DNA of 64,000 nucleotides from Branchinecta lynchi (taxonomy: Eukaryota; Arthropoda; Branchiopoda; Anostraca; Branchinectidae), in assembly GCA_023053575.1 (NCBI GenBank), contig JAKZAP010000012.1, positions 9,858,230 to 9,922,229 on the forward strand. The letters are read 5' to 3'. Position 1 is the first letter of the stretch. Every line of letters begins with the position of its first letter. Shown here piece by piece: positions 28,101 through 43,100 of the stretch. Below the pieces are notes generated by a model that worked only from the letters and a program-made list of their open reading frames with translations, was not told where the DNA came from and did not search any database. The translations under genes were made by a program, and so were the position numbers.

Positions 28101-31100
28101 TCTTATGATAGGGTGGCTTCCCTGGGGTAAGGTGCAGGAAGGTAATTGTTTTGTTTTGTTTTTTTGAGAGGTAAGGTCGTGTCTGAGAGTAGGAGCAGTG
28201 ACGACTCTGCGTATTATTTTTAAAATGTAAAGATTGAACTTGAAACTTGAACTACTATCTTTACTAACCCCTATCACTGATTTGCTCGGCTACAATTTTG
28301 ATTTTATTCACAACTTTTTATGAGAATCATTAAATTGCTTTTAAGCAGTAGGCTTATTGAAACCTGATCCTAACCCAATTATAGTTGTTTTTATATTTTT
28401 GCTCCCTAGCCCAGTTCAATCTTCCCGTGGATAGCCTTTTCGCAATCAAGCCCCGCCTCTCGCTGTGTCTGTAATTGGTTCAATCGGATGTACGGACTGT
28501 ACAAACCAATCAGAGACAACGTTTGCTGGCAGGATTAGTCATGATTGCTCATGGTAAGAAGCCTAGAGTTATTTCATAGTGGAGAGATATTGCGACAGCC
28601 AATGCATAAGCGCTGATTTTTTTTAAATGTTTTTTCCCGAGAATTTGGACTGGAATGCTCAACCTGTACGCCCGCGGCGCGAAACTGCAATGATAAGCTC
28701 TCGGTGAACCTTTAAGGACGCTTTCAACGCTATCTCCTTGTGAATAAAACGAACAAAAAATAATTATCATTGAAGAGTATGAACCCTAAAGAGAATATCT
28801 AGTAAACGAATCGAAAAACTGTCTTAAAAAAACTTCAGCTATTTCAGAAGATCCCTTTCAAAAGACACTTCAAGCCCAAAAGTACAACAAATAAAAGAAG
28901 CAACTGACCCCTCTTCGTGAGGAGTTGAATGTAAGGGTGTATTTATTTCTCCAAAGGTGCCAACTACAGACGCGATGGAGGAGGGATCGTTGAGATTTGT
29001 ACTTTTCCTTGGTTTCTTGAAAATATTCACTCAAGAGTGATATGACGAGTGATCGCTCACAACAAGAAAAGATCGAGATACTGGCTAGATACGATGCGGA
29101 TACGATGAGGAATTTTTGGTTACTTAGCCGTACGACGAGAGCGAGCATAGGTGAAAAAGGCCCGTTTGAATTTTGAATATTTTTGTATATGACCAAGAGT
29201 AGCAGGAAGGGAACGCGGCAACCTCGCACACAATGGTTTGACGCTTCGGATGATCTGAATGATGAAAGCTAAGCGAACAAATTTCGACTGGTCGGGACGA
29301 CATGAACAGGCAGAAAACAGATCGACTTTGAAAAAGAAAGGGATTCCCATCCTCACCATATCACCATCGAAGGAGAACCCAACGGCCAAATACGTATTCT
29401 CTTCCTGGATCAGCTTTCCAAATAATTCAAACTCGTAGCTAGAGTCGTCATGCCGTTTATACGTCACGATAAGGTTGCAGTTGAACGTTGTCTCGCAGTA
29501 CCTCGGCGTCCCAAAGCATCCCTTGGTGCTGCTACATCCTTCGTAGACACTGGGAATGGCCTGCAACATTGGTAATTAAAAACGTGCAGAAGTATTTCGT
29601 TCACTCTACGCCGTTCTAAAGTGGAGTCTCTAGATCCCGGCCAGCTCTTATACTGTGTGCAGCACCGGGGTGGCGAGTAGACTTGGCACGGACGTAAATG
29701 CCTAGTAGGTTCTTGCTAGTACGTTTTATGGGGAGCAATACTGAATGAATGAATGAAATTTATTTCCCATTTTTAAGACACAAGTCACAAATGGAGTATG
29801 AAAGAAAAGACAAGAAAAGAAAGAAAAGAAAGAAAAAAAAAGACAATAAGACACAACATGTAACACATAAATTTTGATACTCTTATTTACACATGGGGCA
29901 ACATAGCCCTATGCAAAGTATGGCTAGCGTCAAGAGAACGAATAAAACCTGCAATTCGCTCAGATATTGCAATAAACGGATCGGTGACATTATACTTTGC
30001 CGACAATCTAGAATTACGGGCCCACTGAGCCAGTCCTAGGAGATATTTGCAATACTCATAAAATGTGGAACGAATGCATTTTTTATCTTTTATAGTCAGT
30101 AGTGACCAGAATGACGACAGCGCTAGTATTTGCAGCATAGCGAATGCGGAATATAGCCGGGCCAGTATGTGTCTATTGTAACGACGCTTAGAAGTAATGA
30201 GTATTCCGTATGCTTTTCTAGCTTTTTCCACAAAAAACGATACAAGACAAGAACGCGACAAGAACGGACTTAGTCATTTAGATACTCTAAATGACCAAGT
30301 CCAAAACACGCCAGTGATCCTCAGGAAGAAGGAGTAAGCGTGTCCGTACGACTCAAACTCAACGACTAAAATCCTCTGTCAATCAATCACCGCGATCTTT
30401 GGGTGCAGCTGTGACACCACTTCTGCGTTTCTTCCGCTAGCTACCCGGAGAGGCCGGAGATTTTGCATCGGCAAGGAAAGATGGTCATCAAGAGTATAGG
30501 AGCCGTTCAAGAACCCTTTTATACAGGCTTCATCCCTGATTCACACTACTGCGTTTTCGATTTTGCGTTCGAGACACGAAAAAAACGTGCGACAAGCAAC
30601 ACAAAACATTGCAGTTTCTCGCAGTGTGCGATATGCTGAAAAATTTGGTGGAAATTTTGCATCGGCAAGGAGAGATAGTTATCAAGAGTATAGGAGCCGT
30701 TCAAGAACCCTTTTATACAGGCTTCATCCCTGATTCACACTACTGCGTTTTCGATTTTGCGTTCGAGACACGAAAAAAACGTGCGACAAGCAACACAAAA
30801 CATTGCAGTTTCTCGCAGTGTCCGATATTCTGTAAAATTTGGGTCCGGCAAAATCAAAAGTTTTTCGGTGGGAAAGAAAAGAAAAAGCAAGAATTAATTA
30901 ATTTCCCAGGCTCATGCTCCGGAAAGCCAACCCCAGATGCTCGTTTTTATCTTCAGATTCGCGATGAAAAAGCGGAAAACACGTCAAGGAAAAACCTGAT
31001 ACTGGAGAGTGATAGACGGATACGTCAGCGGATTTTTATTAGAGTTATATTTCGGCCCTTCTTGGCAAGGGTCCTCTTCAGGCTCAAGCCGCTCAAACTG

Positions 31101-34100
31101 AAAAATTGAAAAAGTTCATTTTCATTTTTAAAGGAATTCAAGGAATATTTATCCTGATCGCCTGTCGGCACCGTACACTGTAAAAAAAACCTTGCAGTAT
31201 TTGCTACTCGGATTAATGTTATCTTTATTGAGATGAAATTAACCCTAATTCGGATTAATTTTATCCCAATAGAGATAAGACTTATCCCAGTAGCCAATAC
31301 TGGATCCTTATTCGGAGAAACTTTTTACAGTGTAAAATCTCTCTGCCCTTTTCTGGAATAAGAAAAGCAATCTAAAGCCGGCTGAACGCTTGAAAAACAG
31401 ACCCGACTTGAGTTAGACAACATGTAAAGTTCGAAAATTCCCTACGAGTGGAGAAGTGCATTTTTTATATACTTTGTGTCTCCTATTATCATCTTCTTCT
31501 TGTCTTTTCATCTTTATCATTCATTAGTTGAATTTTTAGTGTATGAGTAGCTCGGTATGAATGTAGTGAATAATTATAAATGAATTATATCGCTTGCCCT
31601 TCCAAGCTTCATTGCCTTTCTTGGCAGGCGAAAGGCGAATAGTGTCTGTTTTTTAATAAATGTATCTCTACTCTACTCTCTACTCTATTAAAGACTTTCT
31701 TTATTTCATTCAAGCAGAAAAATCCGTCACGTCTACAGCCCCAACTCCATCTAACGGGAAATCACAGGAAGAGCTAGTTCTGGCCAATCTGGTTATGGTC
31801 CATTTACACACTGCGTAAAATCCGAGCGTATTTTGAAATCCGAGCGTATTTTACGCACGTTTTGAGCTTGAAAAGATTTCTAGCAATACGGAAGTATTTA
31901 CATACAAAACAGACCAATTTCTCAAATACGTCAGTATTTCTAGAAATGTTTTCAAGCTCAAAACGTGCGTAAAATACGCTCGGTTTTCAAAATACCCTCG
32001 GATTTTACGCAGTGTGTAAACCCACCAATCTGCCAGTTCTAGTGAATTTTGGCAACCATATCTGGATTCACCGCTGGGTTTACCACAAGGCCCCCAGCAC
32101 CTGAAGTAAGGACAAGGGAAACCGAAACCGACTCCTCGCCTGTAAATCACCATCAGTACGGTATCTTCACTCCTTCCTTCCATAATGAGCTTATCGCGCT
32201 TGCTTCTAAGCCTATGTTTTTTTATTTACCCATTTGGCGGTCGTTAAACGACAATTCTTATGTTCTGTAGTTGACTCTTAACAACCACCCCAAGAAGTAA
32301 CCTTTAGTGACTCTTTATTCAGTAGTTGTTCTGCATTAATGCAGTTTTTATTTTTTTGCCACCCCCTACGACAAGGTTACTTCTTGGGGTGGTTGTTAAA
32401 TGGATGTGTTTTTTTTATTTATTCAACAAATTTCTCTTTCTCTCTCTCTCTTAGTGTTTTTTCTTTGTTTTTCTTTTTTATTATTTATGGCACTTGTGCT
32501 GAAATAAAGCTAATTGATTGATTGATTGATACTTTGCTAAATTGTTGATTCTTAGCTCGTACTTTATCTCTGCAGTTCCTTATAAATTTCAACATTTTTT
32601 AGCTTACTTTCCTTCACAAATTTTTGCACCTCATTTGCCCTAAAAAGTTAACTTCAAAGGTCGACAAAATACAAATTCTTCTCACATGTGTCGATATTTT
32701 TTATTTGCAACTGTGGCCTTTTTACCGGATAATTTTTCAAGTTCACTCTGATCATAAAAAACGAGATGTTTGATGCGAATAATCTCGAGTTTCTGCCAAA
32801 ATGGGAAATCGAAAATGGATGTTTTAGGACATCTGTCTACACGCAATGTCTTATTCCATAAATAATTACGCTAGAGAATATTTCGGAACTTATAATTTTT
32901 AAATCAATGCGAGACTTAATACCCTGTGGCTCTGAGACCGAATGGGGTATCACGCAGCGAACTTAGAAGTAGGATACGTTCCAACTACCGCCTGGCTTTG
33001 GCTTGAAGCATTCTTACTAGAAACGATCTTTACACGATGAACTGGCTCAAAACACTATTTTTTAAGAATAGCATTACTTTCCACGAAAAATTAGCGATTT
33101 TCTTGTTAGCGCTTGTCGACTCTATCCATCCTACCGCTCTCCGCCGCGGCGACTGGATACAAAATATTTGAAAACTGAACGCAGCGTGGATAATATGTGG
33201 GAAAAACAAGCAAAACAAAAGAAGTGAAAAACAGAAGATCTACCGCGTCTTCCAAAATGAACAAGGCCAATTTTTCAACGGCATCCCAAAGGGGAATCTT
33301 TGTCGTACCTCTTCATCCAAACTAACAGTTCTTTTAGATTTCCAGTCATCACTAGATCCCTCAAACGCGTTTTTTATCCCTAATCAACCACTTAGAGCGT
33401 GTTCCACCCTTCTAACAATAGTTACTGTTAGTTACTATTTCCGTTCCATCCTCACGAAAAGTTACTACGCTGACCGTTCCAACCTTGTCGGAATAGTAAC
33501 TAATAGTTACTATTTGCTTACCATCCTCGGGAGCGTAGTAACTACGCATCTCTGTGACGGGATTGGTCGGATTCACCCCTGGCGTGAAATGCTGCTGGAA
33601 AATAGAAAAATCGTTCCAGCCTTGACGGAGAAAAGCCAGAATTCGTGACGTCATGCGTAGTAACTACGGTAAGTAGGGTGGAACACGCTCTTAACCTGAT
33701 TCATTTGGTAGTTCCTTTCTGTATTAATTTCCAGTCTAGCTTAGAAAGATGGGAATACCAGTGCTAGTCGAAAACTCGGAGGATTTTCAGATTCAACATG
33801 TTCTTTACCTCTATAGACACCAGCCCCGTATCCAGGAATTTATTTCGGGAGGGGGGGGGGCTTTCGGGGGGGGGGTTGCCTGCGGGTCGCACAAAAAAAG
33901 TACAAAAAAGACATGGATCAGAGAGAAAAGCCTATAAAAATGAGTATTTTTGCATGTTTCTGGGGGGGGGGGTCAACCCCCTAACCCCCCCCCCCCCCCT
34001 GGATATGGCCTTGATAGACACCATCGTTTGAAGTGTCCTTTGCGAAATTTTCAGTTTAGATCAGAACGCGACCGTATCATTTACTTGGAAACTTCTTGGC

Positions 34101-37100
34101 TGGGCAGTTAGACAAAGACATTTATTAGAAGTGAGAGATTTCCCATTTTCGCCGGATCCCAGGGAATCCGGCCGACCTAGCGACTTAGTAGGAAAAGGAA
34201 GCAGTAAGACCGACATAACACCATACCTACCGAATTTTGGGGTTTCACCGGTCGACTACGTCAGTGGTATCAACCAAGCAGGAAAACAAAGCAGATAGAT
34301 CAATTCAACACGTCAGCCTACCCGAATATCGTCGCTCGAAACCGCTGAACTAAGCAATTACAAGAACTAATAAAATCGCGGGTTTTGCCGGATTCCGGCC
34401 GAATACCGATCTGACAGGACGCAAGTAAACTGTCCTGATCCCACATGTTTTCTTACTCCTATTTCGATACTCTAACCGAATTCAGACAAAACTTTTACTT
34501 GAACCAATTTTCCGGTTTTGCCAGGATTCTGGATGAACAAATTGTCCGGCGCAAAACAAACTTCAGATATGGATTAATCATGTATTTAACCTCTATAATG
34601 AATACCTCGTCGACTTCGGATAAACTTTACGTTCTGCAAAATTTCCGGTTTCGGCCGGATCCGGGCAAACCACTTGTCTGGCAAGAAATAAAGTCAAAAA
34701 GTGAATTCAGTTTATCTCCTTGCCCCTAGAGTTTGCTCATAATCAACTGTAGCTAAAACATGTAGGCTACTTAAAAAAAAAATCCGGTTTTGGCCGGATT
34801 CCGGACGAACTAATTGTTGGGCGGGAATAAGTTTCAGATAAGGATTCAGCATTTCTCCTTGCCTCTGAACCAACTATCTCATTACCTTTTAGAAAATGTT
34901 TGACGAGAGTCATAATAGAGAAAGACAGTCAACTTTAGAAGTCATAGGTATCCCGTAACTAACTTTTTGGGATACAAAAAAACAACACTTGGAGGCATCT
35001 ATGTCCTTATGAGTGAAAGACTTGTCGGCGGACCTTGACAATTTCAGTAAAGTCTACTTCGCGTCTACCCCGGTTCTGCCGAAAAAGCACTAAAAAGTCG
35101 TAGGTACCGAACAAAAAAGGCGAATTTTAGAAGCTTATAATTCCATAGCCCAAGGGAGCTAGGAACATCATAAAAGGCAGAATAAGCAAGAGTGGTCCTT
35201 ATACAGGAAAGTGCTAGCTAATGTACAGCCACGAGCTCAAAATTCGTCGGTTAATCAGTTTGAGGCTCCCTCAAGCAGCAAAAAAGTATTCTAGGCTAAG
35301 AAAATCCACCTACCACTCCACCATCATTATTGGCGAATAGGCTTTCCATCTATTGCGTAACTTCGGGTTAGTAGAGGCAAGAACTGATAACGACAAGAAT
35401 CTCTGTCTGTCAGCCACTGCACCGAGCACAAATCTAATGCTACCGACAGACGATCAGATTTTCGCGGCCGGATTGTTTGCTCTTTCATTGCGAAGTTGCA
35501 AACATCACAACTTTTCCGTATCGAGACGATGATGGTGCTGAAAATCCAGGCTGGAATCCCAGTCCGCAGCCGCCCGCTCTTCATCAAGTAAGCAAATATT
35601 GAGCTGGGTGCTTTTCCCGGATGCATCTGTATCTTATGGCATGCTATATAGTGTACTGTTTGCAGTTTTCAGTTTTATTTTAAAGAAATTCATCATGTAT
35701 CAATTACGTCGACTTGCCCAAATGTGGAGACAAGCTCGACTACTGGAAAAATTAATACTCCTGTGATGACAAACAAACACAATTGTAGTTTATTCCTATC
35801 GGTGAATATATATCTGAATCTATCTATAGAGAGCCGAGCGCATTTACATTTACGAACCGTCCTAGGGACAATCAAATCCTATGTTAGGTGCTCAATCCCA
35901 TAAAGTCACGATCACGTCACGACTGTATGGTATTCTGCCATAATTTCTACAACACCCAGAAAAGGGTCCGGGATAACCTAAAAGTAAATATTGACACCTG
36001 CCAGGTTGCGTATGTAATCCCCTGAACCTAGAAATTAAAATAATATGACAGAGAGTAATTTCTAAAATTTGATTTTGGTATAGTAGTTATGGTTTTACAC
36101 TGCGTATAGTCGAGCGTTCCATGCAATAAGGTTGCGTTTCATTTCAGGCAAAAAAGTCGTTAGGCAGGCGTGACAAAGTCAATAATGATGTATGATAGTA
36201 ATGATAATTTTTGGAAAGAGCACAATGATGCATTGCTGACAACGAAGGGAGCGAATGTTCTACTACACAGTAGTATTATATGTTCTCGGTAGAGTCACGA
36301 ACAAATAATCAGAGCAACTATGGATGCCCCGACAAAACTGAGCGGAGCTAGAGGTAATTGCCCTAGCTTTCGAGTTGATACCCGTCTACTTCCGTCTTTG
36401 ACCTTGCTCATCGCAGAGCAATAATTGCAGGAGGCAGGCTGATCCGCTCTGGAACGCATCCAGAGAACCAATCGGCTTTGACTTTGAAAGTTTCTTCTGC
36501 GCGAGTTCACAGCGATGTAGCTATTTGAAAAGGTAACGAAATGTGATGTGCCGCGTAGCGCCTAACCTCCAGTCTTTTGCATCGGACAGGATACGGAGAA
36601 ATATTCGACTCCGCATGGTTATATCACAGAGATATGGAGACGGAGGTTCTATCTGATTATCTGTTCTTGGTAGAGGCAAGCGCTAGCTGAGTCACGGTAG
36701 AGATAAGCTTATTTGAGCATATCTGACACTGCAACCATTTCCATCCAATTATTGTGAAAAGTCGTCTGCTGTTGTCACAATATTTACTCAATAAAACAAA
36801 AAAAAATATGAATCATTTCGTCAAAAACTGTGCAGTCCGAAGTTGATAACTGTCCTTAGTCCAAACTAACATTTTCTATTTGTAACCAAGGCGTACTTTC
36901 ACCAAGGAGAGCCGACTACACCTTGGTTCTTTCAGTTGATCAGCCAGCGAATATTCGGTATTGATAAACTTCAGCCGATTATCTACGGCCCGTGACGTTT
37001 TCGTGACATCATGAAAGAAATATCGAAATTCGATTAAATTAATGTTGTAGAATATATATTTGTATCTATATATACGCCACTTAAAAACCGTTCTAAGGAA

Positions 37101-40100
37101 AATCAGATCCGTTGGTAAATGGAAAATATAGACTTTCGTATGAAGTCACGACCCGTAGAAAATCGGCTATGGTTTAGCCAACACCGAACGTGGCGATCAC
37201 TAATTTCAGTCATTCGGGTTCGAGACGGAGGATCGGGGAAAAGTTAATTCAGTATGTTTTAACTCAGACCTGTGGAAGGTCGTTGCTGAGAGGATGTATA
37301 AGTTAAGTGCTATTGTATTTTTCGACCCAAGATATTCAAATCCAGTTTCTGTCGCACAAAAGAGCAAAAAACTAGCATGCTAAAATCCCTTGAAGCCATG
37401 CGAAACCACTCCCATTAAGGTGTTCCAACTAATGCGTGACTACAGTAGGAGTAGCAAGTTTGAACAGCCACCCAACTTTGAGCAGTGCAGTTGATTGTTA
37501 GAAAAACACAATAAAATGCACCTAGAAGTTCTAAGGAGCATGTGAGAAACTGCTTTAACTTGCCAGTACCATACTTCATCGCAAAAAGTGAAAGAAATGG
37601 CACTGTTCAAAGTTAAATAACTGTTCAAAGAAGCATACTTCTACTGCAGTACAGGCAAGCACTAGCTAGGGTACAACTAGAAACTCAAATCTATGAGGAT
37701 AGTTTCTGGCTCGCTTAAAACAGCAACAAAAAACTAGCATGCTAGCATTCCAAGCTGTGTAAAACCATCACCAAACTACTCTTCGAATTAAATTTATTCT
37801 AAAAAGATCTACAAAGCTTAAAAATGCGGGCATGCTAGTGGTTTACCTTTCCACGAAGTAGTGGGTGAGCCGCCTTCTGGACGCTGAATGCGTCAAAGTC
37901 CACACGGTCACCCGACATTCCTTGTATGGTCCCATCGTGTTCACGTACACCAGCTGTAAAGGTTGATCATGTTAAAAAGGTTAAAAAAAAAGGTAAAGGT
38001 ATCAGCATCAGCCTACACAGGCCTAACTGGCGGTGCTGATCTATGTTACCGCGGTGCCATCTGCACTCCGCACTGCTCACTTCTGCCGCCACTAGGCAGC
38101 GCTACTCACTTTCCATTTAGGCTACTATGTTCAATCTTTTATACTGCTCGTAGTCTACTCTTTATTATTTTATTAACTCATGATCATGACTCATCTCATG
38201 ATCATGAGTCATCTTCTTCTACCTTCTTTTTCGGGCCTCGACCGGCCAACAACTTTTGTATGGCACTTGAGCTTACTCAAGTGCTATATAGCGATTGTAA
38301 TTTCTGTCCGTCAGTCGGTCTGTCGCCGGTCCCGGTTTTGCTAGTTCGGGCACTTCCAGATAAGCTAGGACAATGAAACTTGGCAGGCATATCAGGGACT
38401 GGACCAGATTAAATTAGAAATTGTCGCTTCCTCGATCCGACCATCTGGAGGGGAGTGGAGGGAGGGGGAATCCGGAAAAAATAGGAAAAATGAAATAATT
38501 TTAGCTTACGAACGGGTGATCGGATCTTAATGAAACTTGATATATGGAAGGACTTCGTGTCTCAGACCCTCCATTTTAAATCCAGACCGGATCCGGTGAC
38601 ACTGGGGGGAGTTGGAGGGGGAAACCGGAAATCTTGGAAAACACTTAGAGTGAAGGAATCCGGATGAAACTTGGTGGAAAGAACAAGCAGAAGTCCTAGA
38701 TACGTGATGGATATAACCGGAACGGATCCGCTCACTTTGGGGGAGTTGGGGGGGGGGGAGAAGTCCGAATTTTAAGTGATCCCACGAGTTTGGTGCTTCC
38801 TGATGTGCTGGGACGCTGAAAATTGGCAGGCACGTCAGGGACCCGACCAGATTAAATGGGAAATAGTCATTTCCCCGATCCGACCATCTGGGAGGGGGAG
38901 TGGAGGGAGGGGGCAGCCAAAATGTGTGGTATTTTTATCTTGCGAACGAGTCATCGGATCTTGATGAAATTTTATATTTAGGATGACCTCGTGTCTCAGA
39001 CGTCCCACTATAAATCCGGACCGGATCCGATGACACTGGGGGGAGTTGGAGGAGGGAACCGGAAATCTTGAGAAACGCTTAGAGTGGAGGGATCGGGATG
39101 AAACTTGGTGGGAAGAACAAGCACAAGTCCTAGATACGTCATTGATATAAGCGGACCAGATCCGGGCACTCTGGGGGAGTTGGGGGGGGGGGGGTCCGGA
39201 TTTCAAGCGATCCCGCGAGTTCGGCATACTTCCTTATGTGCTAGGGCGATGAAACTTGGCAGGTATGTCAGGGACCCGAACAGGTTCACTTGAGAACAGC
39301 CGTTTCTCCAATCCGATCATACTGGGGGGAGTGGATGGATGGGGAGTCCGGAATCTAGTGGCGTGTATAACTTTTGAACGGGTGATGGGATCTTGATGAA
39401 ATTTTATATTTAGGATGACCTCGTGTTTCAGACGTCCCACTATAAATCCGGACCGGATCCGATGACACTGGGGGGAGTTGGAGGAGGGAACCGGAAATCT
39501 TGAGAAACGCTTAGAGTGGAGGGATCGGCATGAAACTTGGTGGAAGAACAAGCACAAGTCCTAGATACGTCATTGATATAAGCGGACCAGATCCGGGCAC
39601 TCTGGGGGAGTTGGGGGGGGGCCGGATTTCTAGCGATCCCGCGAGTTCGGCATACTTCCTGATGTGCTAGGGCGATGAAACTTGGCAGGTATGTCAGGGA
39701 CCCGAACAGGTTCACTTGAGAACAGCCGTTTCCCCGATCCGACCATAGTGGGGGGAGTGGATGGATGGGGAGTCCGGAATCTAGTGGCGTGTATAACTTT
39801 TGAACGGGTGATCGGATCTTGATGAAATTTTATATTTAGGATGACCTCGTGTTTCAGACGTCCCACTATAAATCCGGACCGGATCCGATGACACTGGGGG
39901 GAGTTGGAGGAGGGAACCGGAAATCTTGAGAAACGCTTAGAGTGGAGGGATCGGGATGAAACATGGTGGAAGAACAAGCACAAGTCCTAGATTTGTCATT
40001 GATGTAAGCGGACCAGATCCGGGCGCTCTGGGGGAGTTGGGGGGGGGGGGGGGTCCGGATTTCTAGCGATCCCGCGAGTTCGGCATACTTCCTGATGTGC

Positions 40101-43100
40101 TAGGGCGATGAAACTTGGCAGGTATGTCAGGGACCCGAACAGGTTCACTTGAGAACAGCCGTTTCCCCGATCCGACCATAGTGGGGAGAGTGGATGGATG
40201 GGGAGTCCGGAATCTAGTGGCGTGTATAACTTTTGAACGGGTGATCGGATTTGAATGAAACTTGTATGGTGGAAAGAGCTATCGCCTCGGATGATCATTG
40301 TTAAGTCCGGGTCGGGTCGGGTTATACCTGTGGGGATGGGGGGGGGGACCCGAAAACTCAAGAAACGCTTAAAGCAGAGGGATTGGGACGGAATTTAATG
40401 GAGAGAACAAGCATTAGGCCTAGATCCGAATTTGACGAGCCAGATGGTTTCGGGGCTCTGTGGGGGGGGGGGGGGTAGAGGGGGTTTCCTGGAATACCGG
40501 TAGTCGGGGGTTAGAATAGTTCCAGAAGTACTAAGACAATGAAACTTTGCAGGCATATTAGCGACCCGACTTAATTGACTTATTTAATTTATTTAAATCG
40601 ATGGCCTCGACATGTAAAAGATGCGTTCGAACAAATGCGACCACGGTTGGGGGAATTGGGGGGGGGGGACTTTTGACATGCACAAAAACCAAACGAATGG
40701 CCCGAATGAGATGCAAGTTCGACAGTGCCGAGTTTATGCGGCCTAGATTTGTTCTTTGGCGTCCGGGCCGGATGCGGCCAAGGTAGGGGGGGGGGGGGGT
40801 ACTGGAAACTTGCAGATAGGCTATGCTCCAATTTCAGTGAAACTTGATGGACAGGAAGAGGGAATTAGGAGATATGACGTTTATGTTTTCAAGTCCTGTT
40901 CGGCCACAGTGGCGGGAATTGGAGGGAGATTGCCGGAAACTTTGAGGCTCGCATAGGAGTCAAACGAGTGCATCAGTTTAAATGAAACATAGAACTTAGA
41001 GAGAGCATATACCCTAGATGACATATTTTGGGCAAGGATCCGGATCCGACAACGTTGGTGGGGGGAGGGGGTACCAGAATTTTCCAAAAATGCTCAGACT
41101 CGACCGAAACTTTAGCGGTAGTATAAAAGAAGATACTTTAGATGATCCATTTTTTAGTCCGAACCAGATTCGGCCACGGTAGGGGGAGATGGAGGGAGTA
41201 CCGGAAATATTGTAGCACGTCTAGGGATCAAACTAGTGGATTTATTAGGCTGAAACTTGGAAGTTTGAACAGTCATGTGCATTTGATAATCGAGACGATG
41301 CCGGAACTGCTTAGAAGTGAGTGAAACAAACTATCCTACTTCTATTTCCAAACCGCATTTTTGGATGGCGGGTGTATTTTATCACGTTCTCATCTACTTT
41401 CTTGTACTGCCTACTCGTAACAAGTGCCATATGAGCTCGTAGCTCTTGTTTTATTTAAAGGTTGCATATTTTGTAAGTACAGTACCAGCTAATAAAAGCT
41501 TTTGTTTATTTACGAACCATAGGTCTTGCTATGAGTCTTACTTAAACCTTATTAGAGTGGGCTGGTCTGTAAGGCCTAGTGTACGATGGGGGGTTTATAG
41601 CCTATAGTGAGTTGGTTTGCAAACCATAATGTGAATTTATCTCGGGAATAAATGATGAACCCGTGAAATCTGCACGTGTAGTAGGCCCTACTGACGCCCT
41701 AGGCCATCCTGACTCCAATGACTGTATGTGGCAATTACCATCTTACTTCCGGACTACTACACCCCTCGCCATAACATTAGGTTGAGAGTGCATCTTCATA
41801 TTATTATTTTTTTATTTTCTTCATGTACTCCGCCTTTTCAAAATGACGGGTCATAAATGAATTACTTACTTAGTTACTTACTTATATATAAATCCAGTCG
41901 TCGTAACATCTACGATGCGTAAAATGATTTTTTTTTATTTCAAATGTGTTTCGTTAAAGCTGGCAGTCCCACGTTATCATGATGTGAGACAGATAATCAG
42001 GGATGACTATAGTTACGTTTTTCAAATACAATAGTATCTGTTACCACGGTAACTGGATCTGCAATTAGTCGCTTTTGCAGTAACCGTGATATCTGATATA
42101 CGGTTGCTTTGCAAAAACGACAATTGCCGAAATTGCGCTTTTCGAAGTCATTCCAAAAGAAAAACTGATATTTAGTCACATCACTAAGTGCCAAACTCCT
42201 TTCCCACCAATCTGACAAAAACTGATGAAAGTGAGATGACTTTTCAAATACCACGACCAGTTAACACGATAGGACCGTAGTATCTGAATATCAGATACCA
42301 AGATTACTGGTCAGATACCACATAACTGCAAAAATGTCTTTTTACCGTGGTATCAGATACCACGATAACTGCAAAAACGACTTTAGACCGTGGTATCAGA
42401 TACCGTGGTATCAGATACCATGGTATCTGCAAAAACACAACTTATGATGATTGATTGATTTTCTGTCCTCGGCCAGGAAGTGGAGTGAGGGATTGGGGGC
42501 TCCTGGTGCTTTCACACTCCTTTCCTGTTACCTTCCCTAGAGTTCTGTAGGTAGGCTACCCATCTGAAGCTGGGTGAACAAAAGCTAATGAAAAACTAAT
42601 CCATAATTACGCCACCAACCCCCACCCCAAACCAAATAGTAGGAGCCACCAAGACTTGACCCAGCGACCCTTCGCTTACGAGTTCAGAGTTCTTACCATT
42701 CAGCGGGGCGGGATGATGTTAGAACAAAGGACGATAGCCATACCGTCCCCTAGCATAAGAACCTACAATAGCTCTGTTCGTCGCAATCTGGGCTGTCTCT
42801 GGTCTTTTGTAACCGGTGTTCGGTTCTTCTCTTGTAACACGTTTTTGGTTCACCGGTGGGTAGTCACCGGTGAGTGCAAAAACGGCCTAAATTCTGGGTT
42901 TTGCGCAAAACTGCAAAACCCCATCAAATTTTGATGAAAAGTAGCTAACTTCTCGGTAAAGCCGGGCTCCCGAGCAGGTTCTGGTTAGTCCGCACCGGTG
43001 AGATATAACCGGACACCGGTTAGTTCAAAAACGGGTTATAAGACTTGTGAGTAGTCACCGGTGGATGCAAAAACGCCTTATAAGAGTAACCGGAGACCAC

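Noticed and set aside
35327..35626. 99-codon minus-strand open frame as a possible extra DOMON exon
   Set aside because: It has none of the A, B, C or D exon marks, and exons 5 and 6 join in phase without it.
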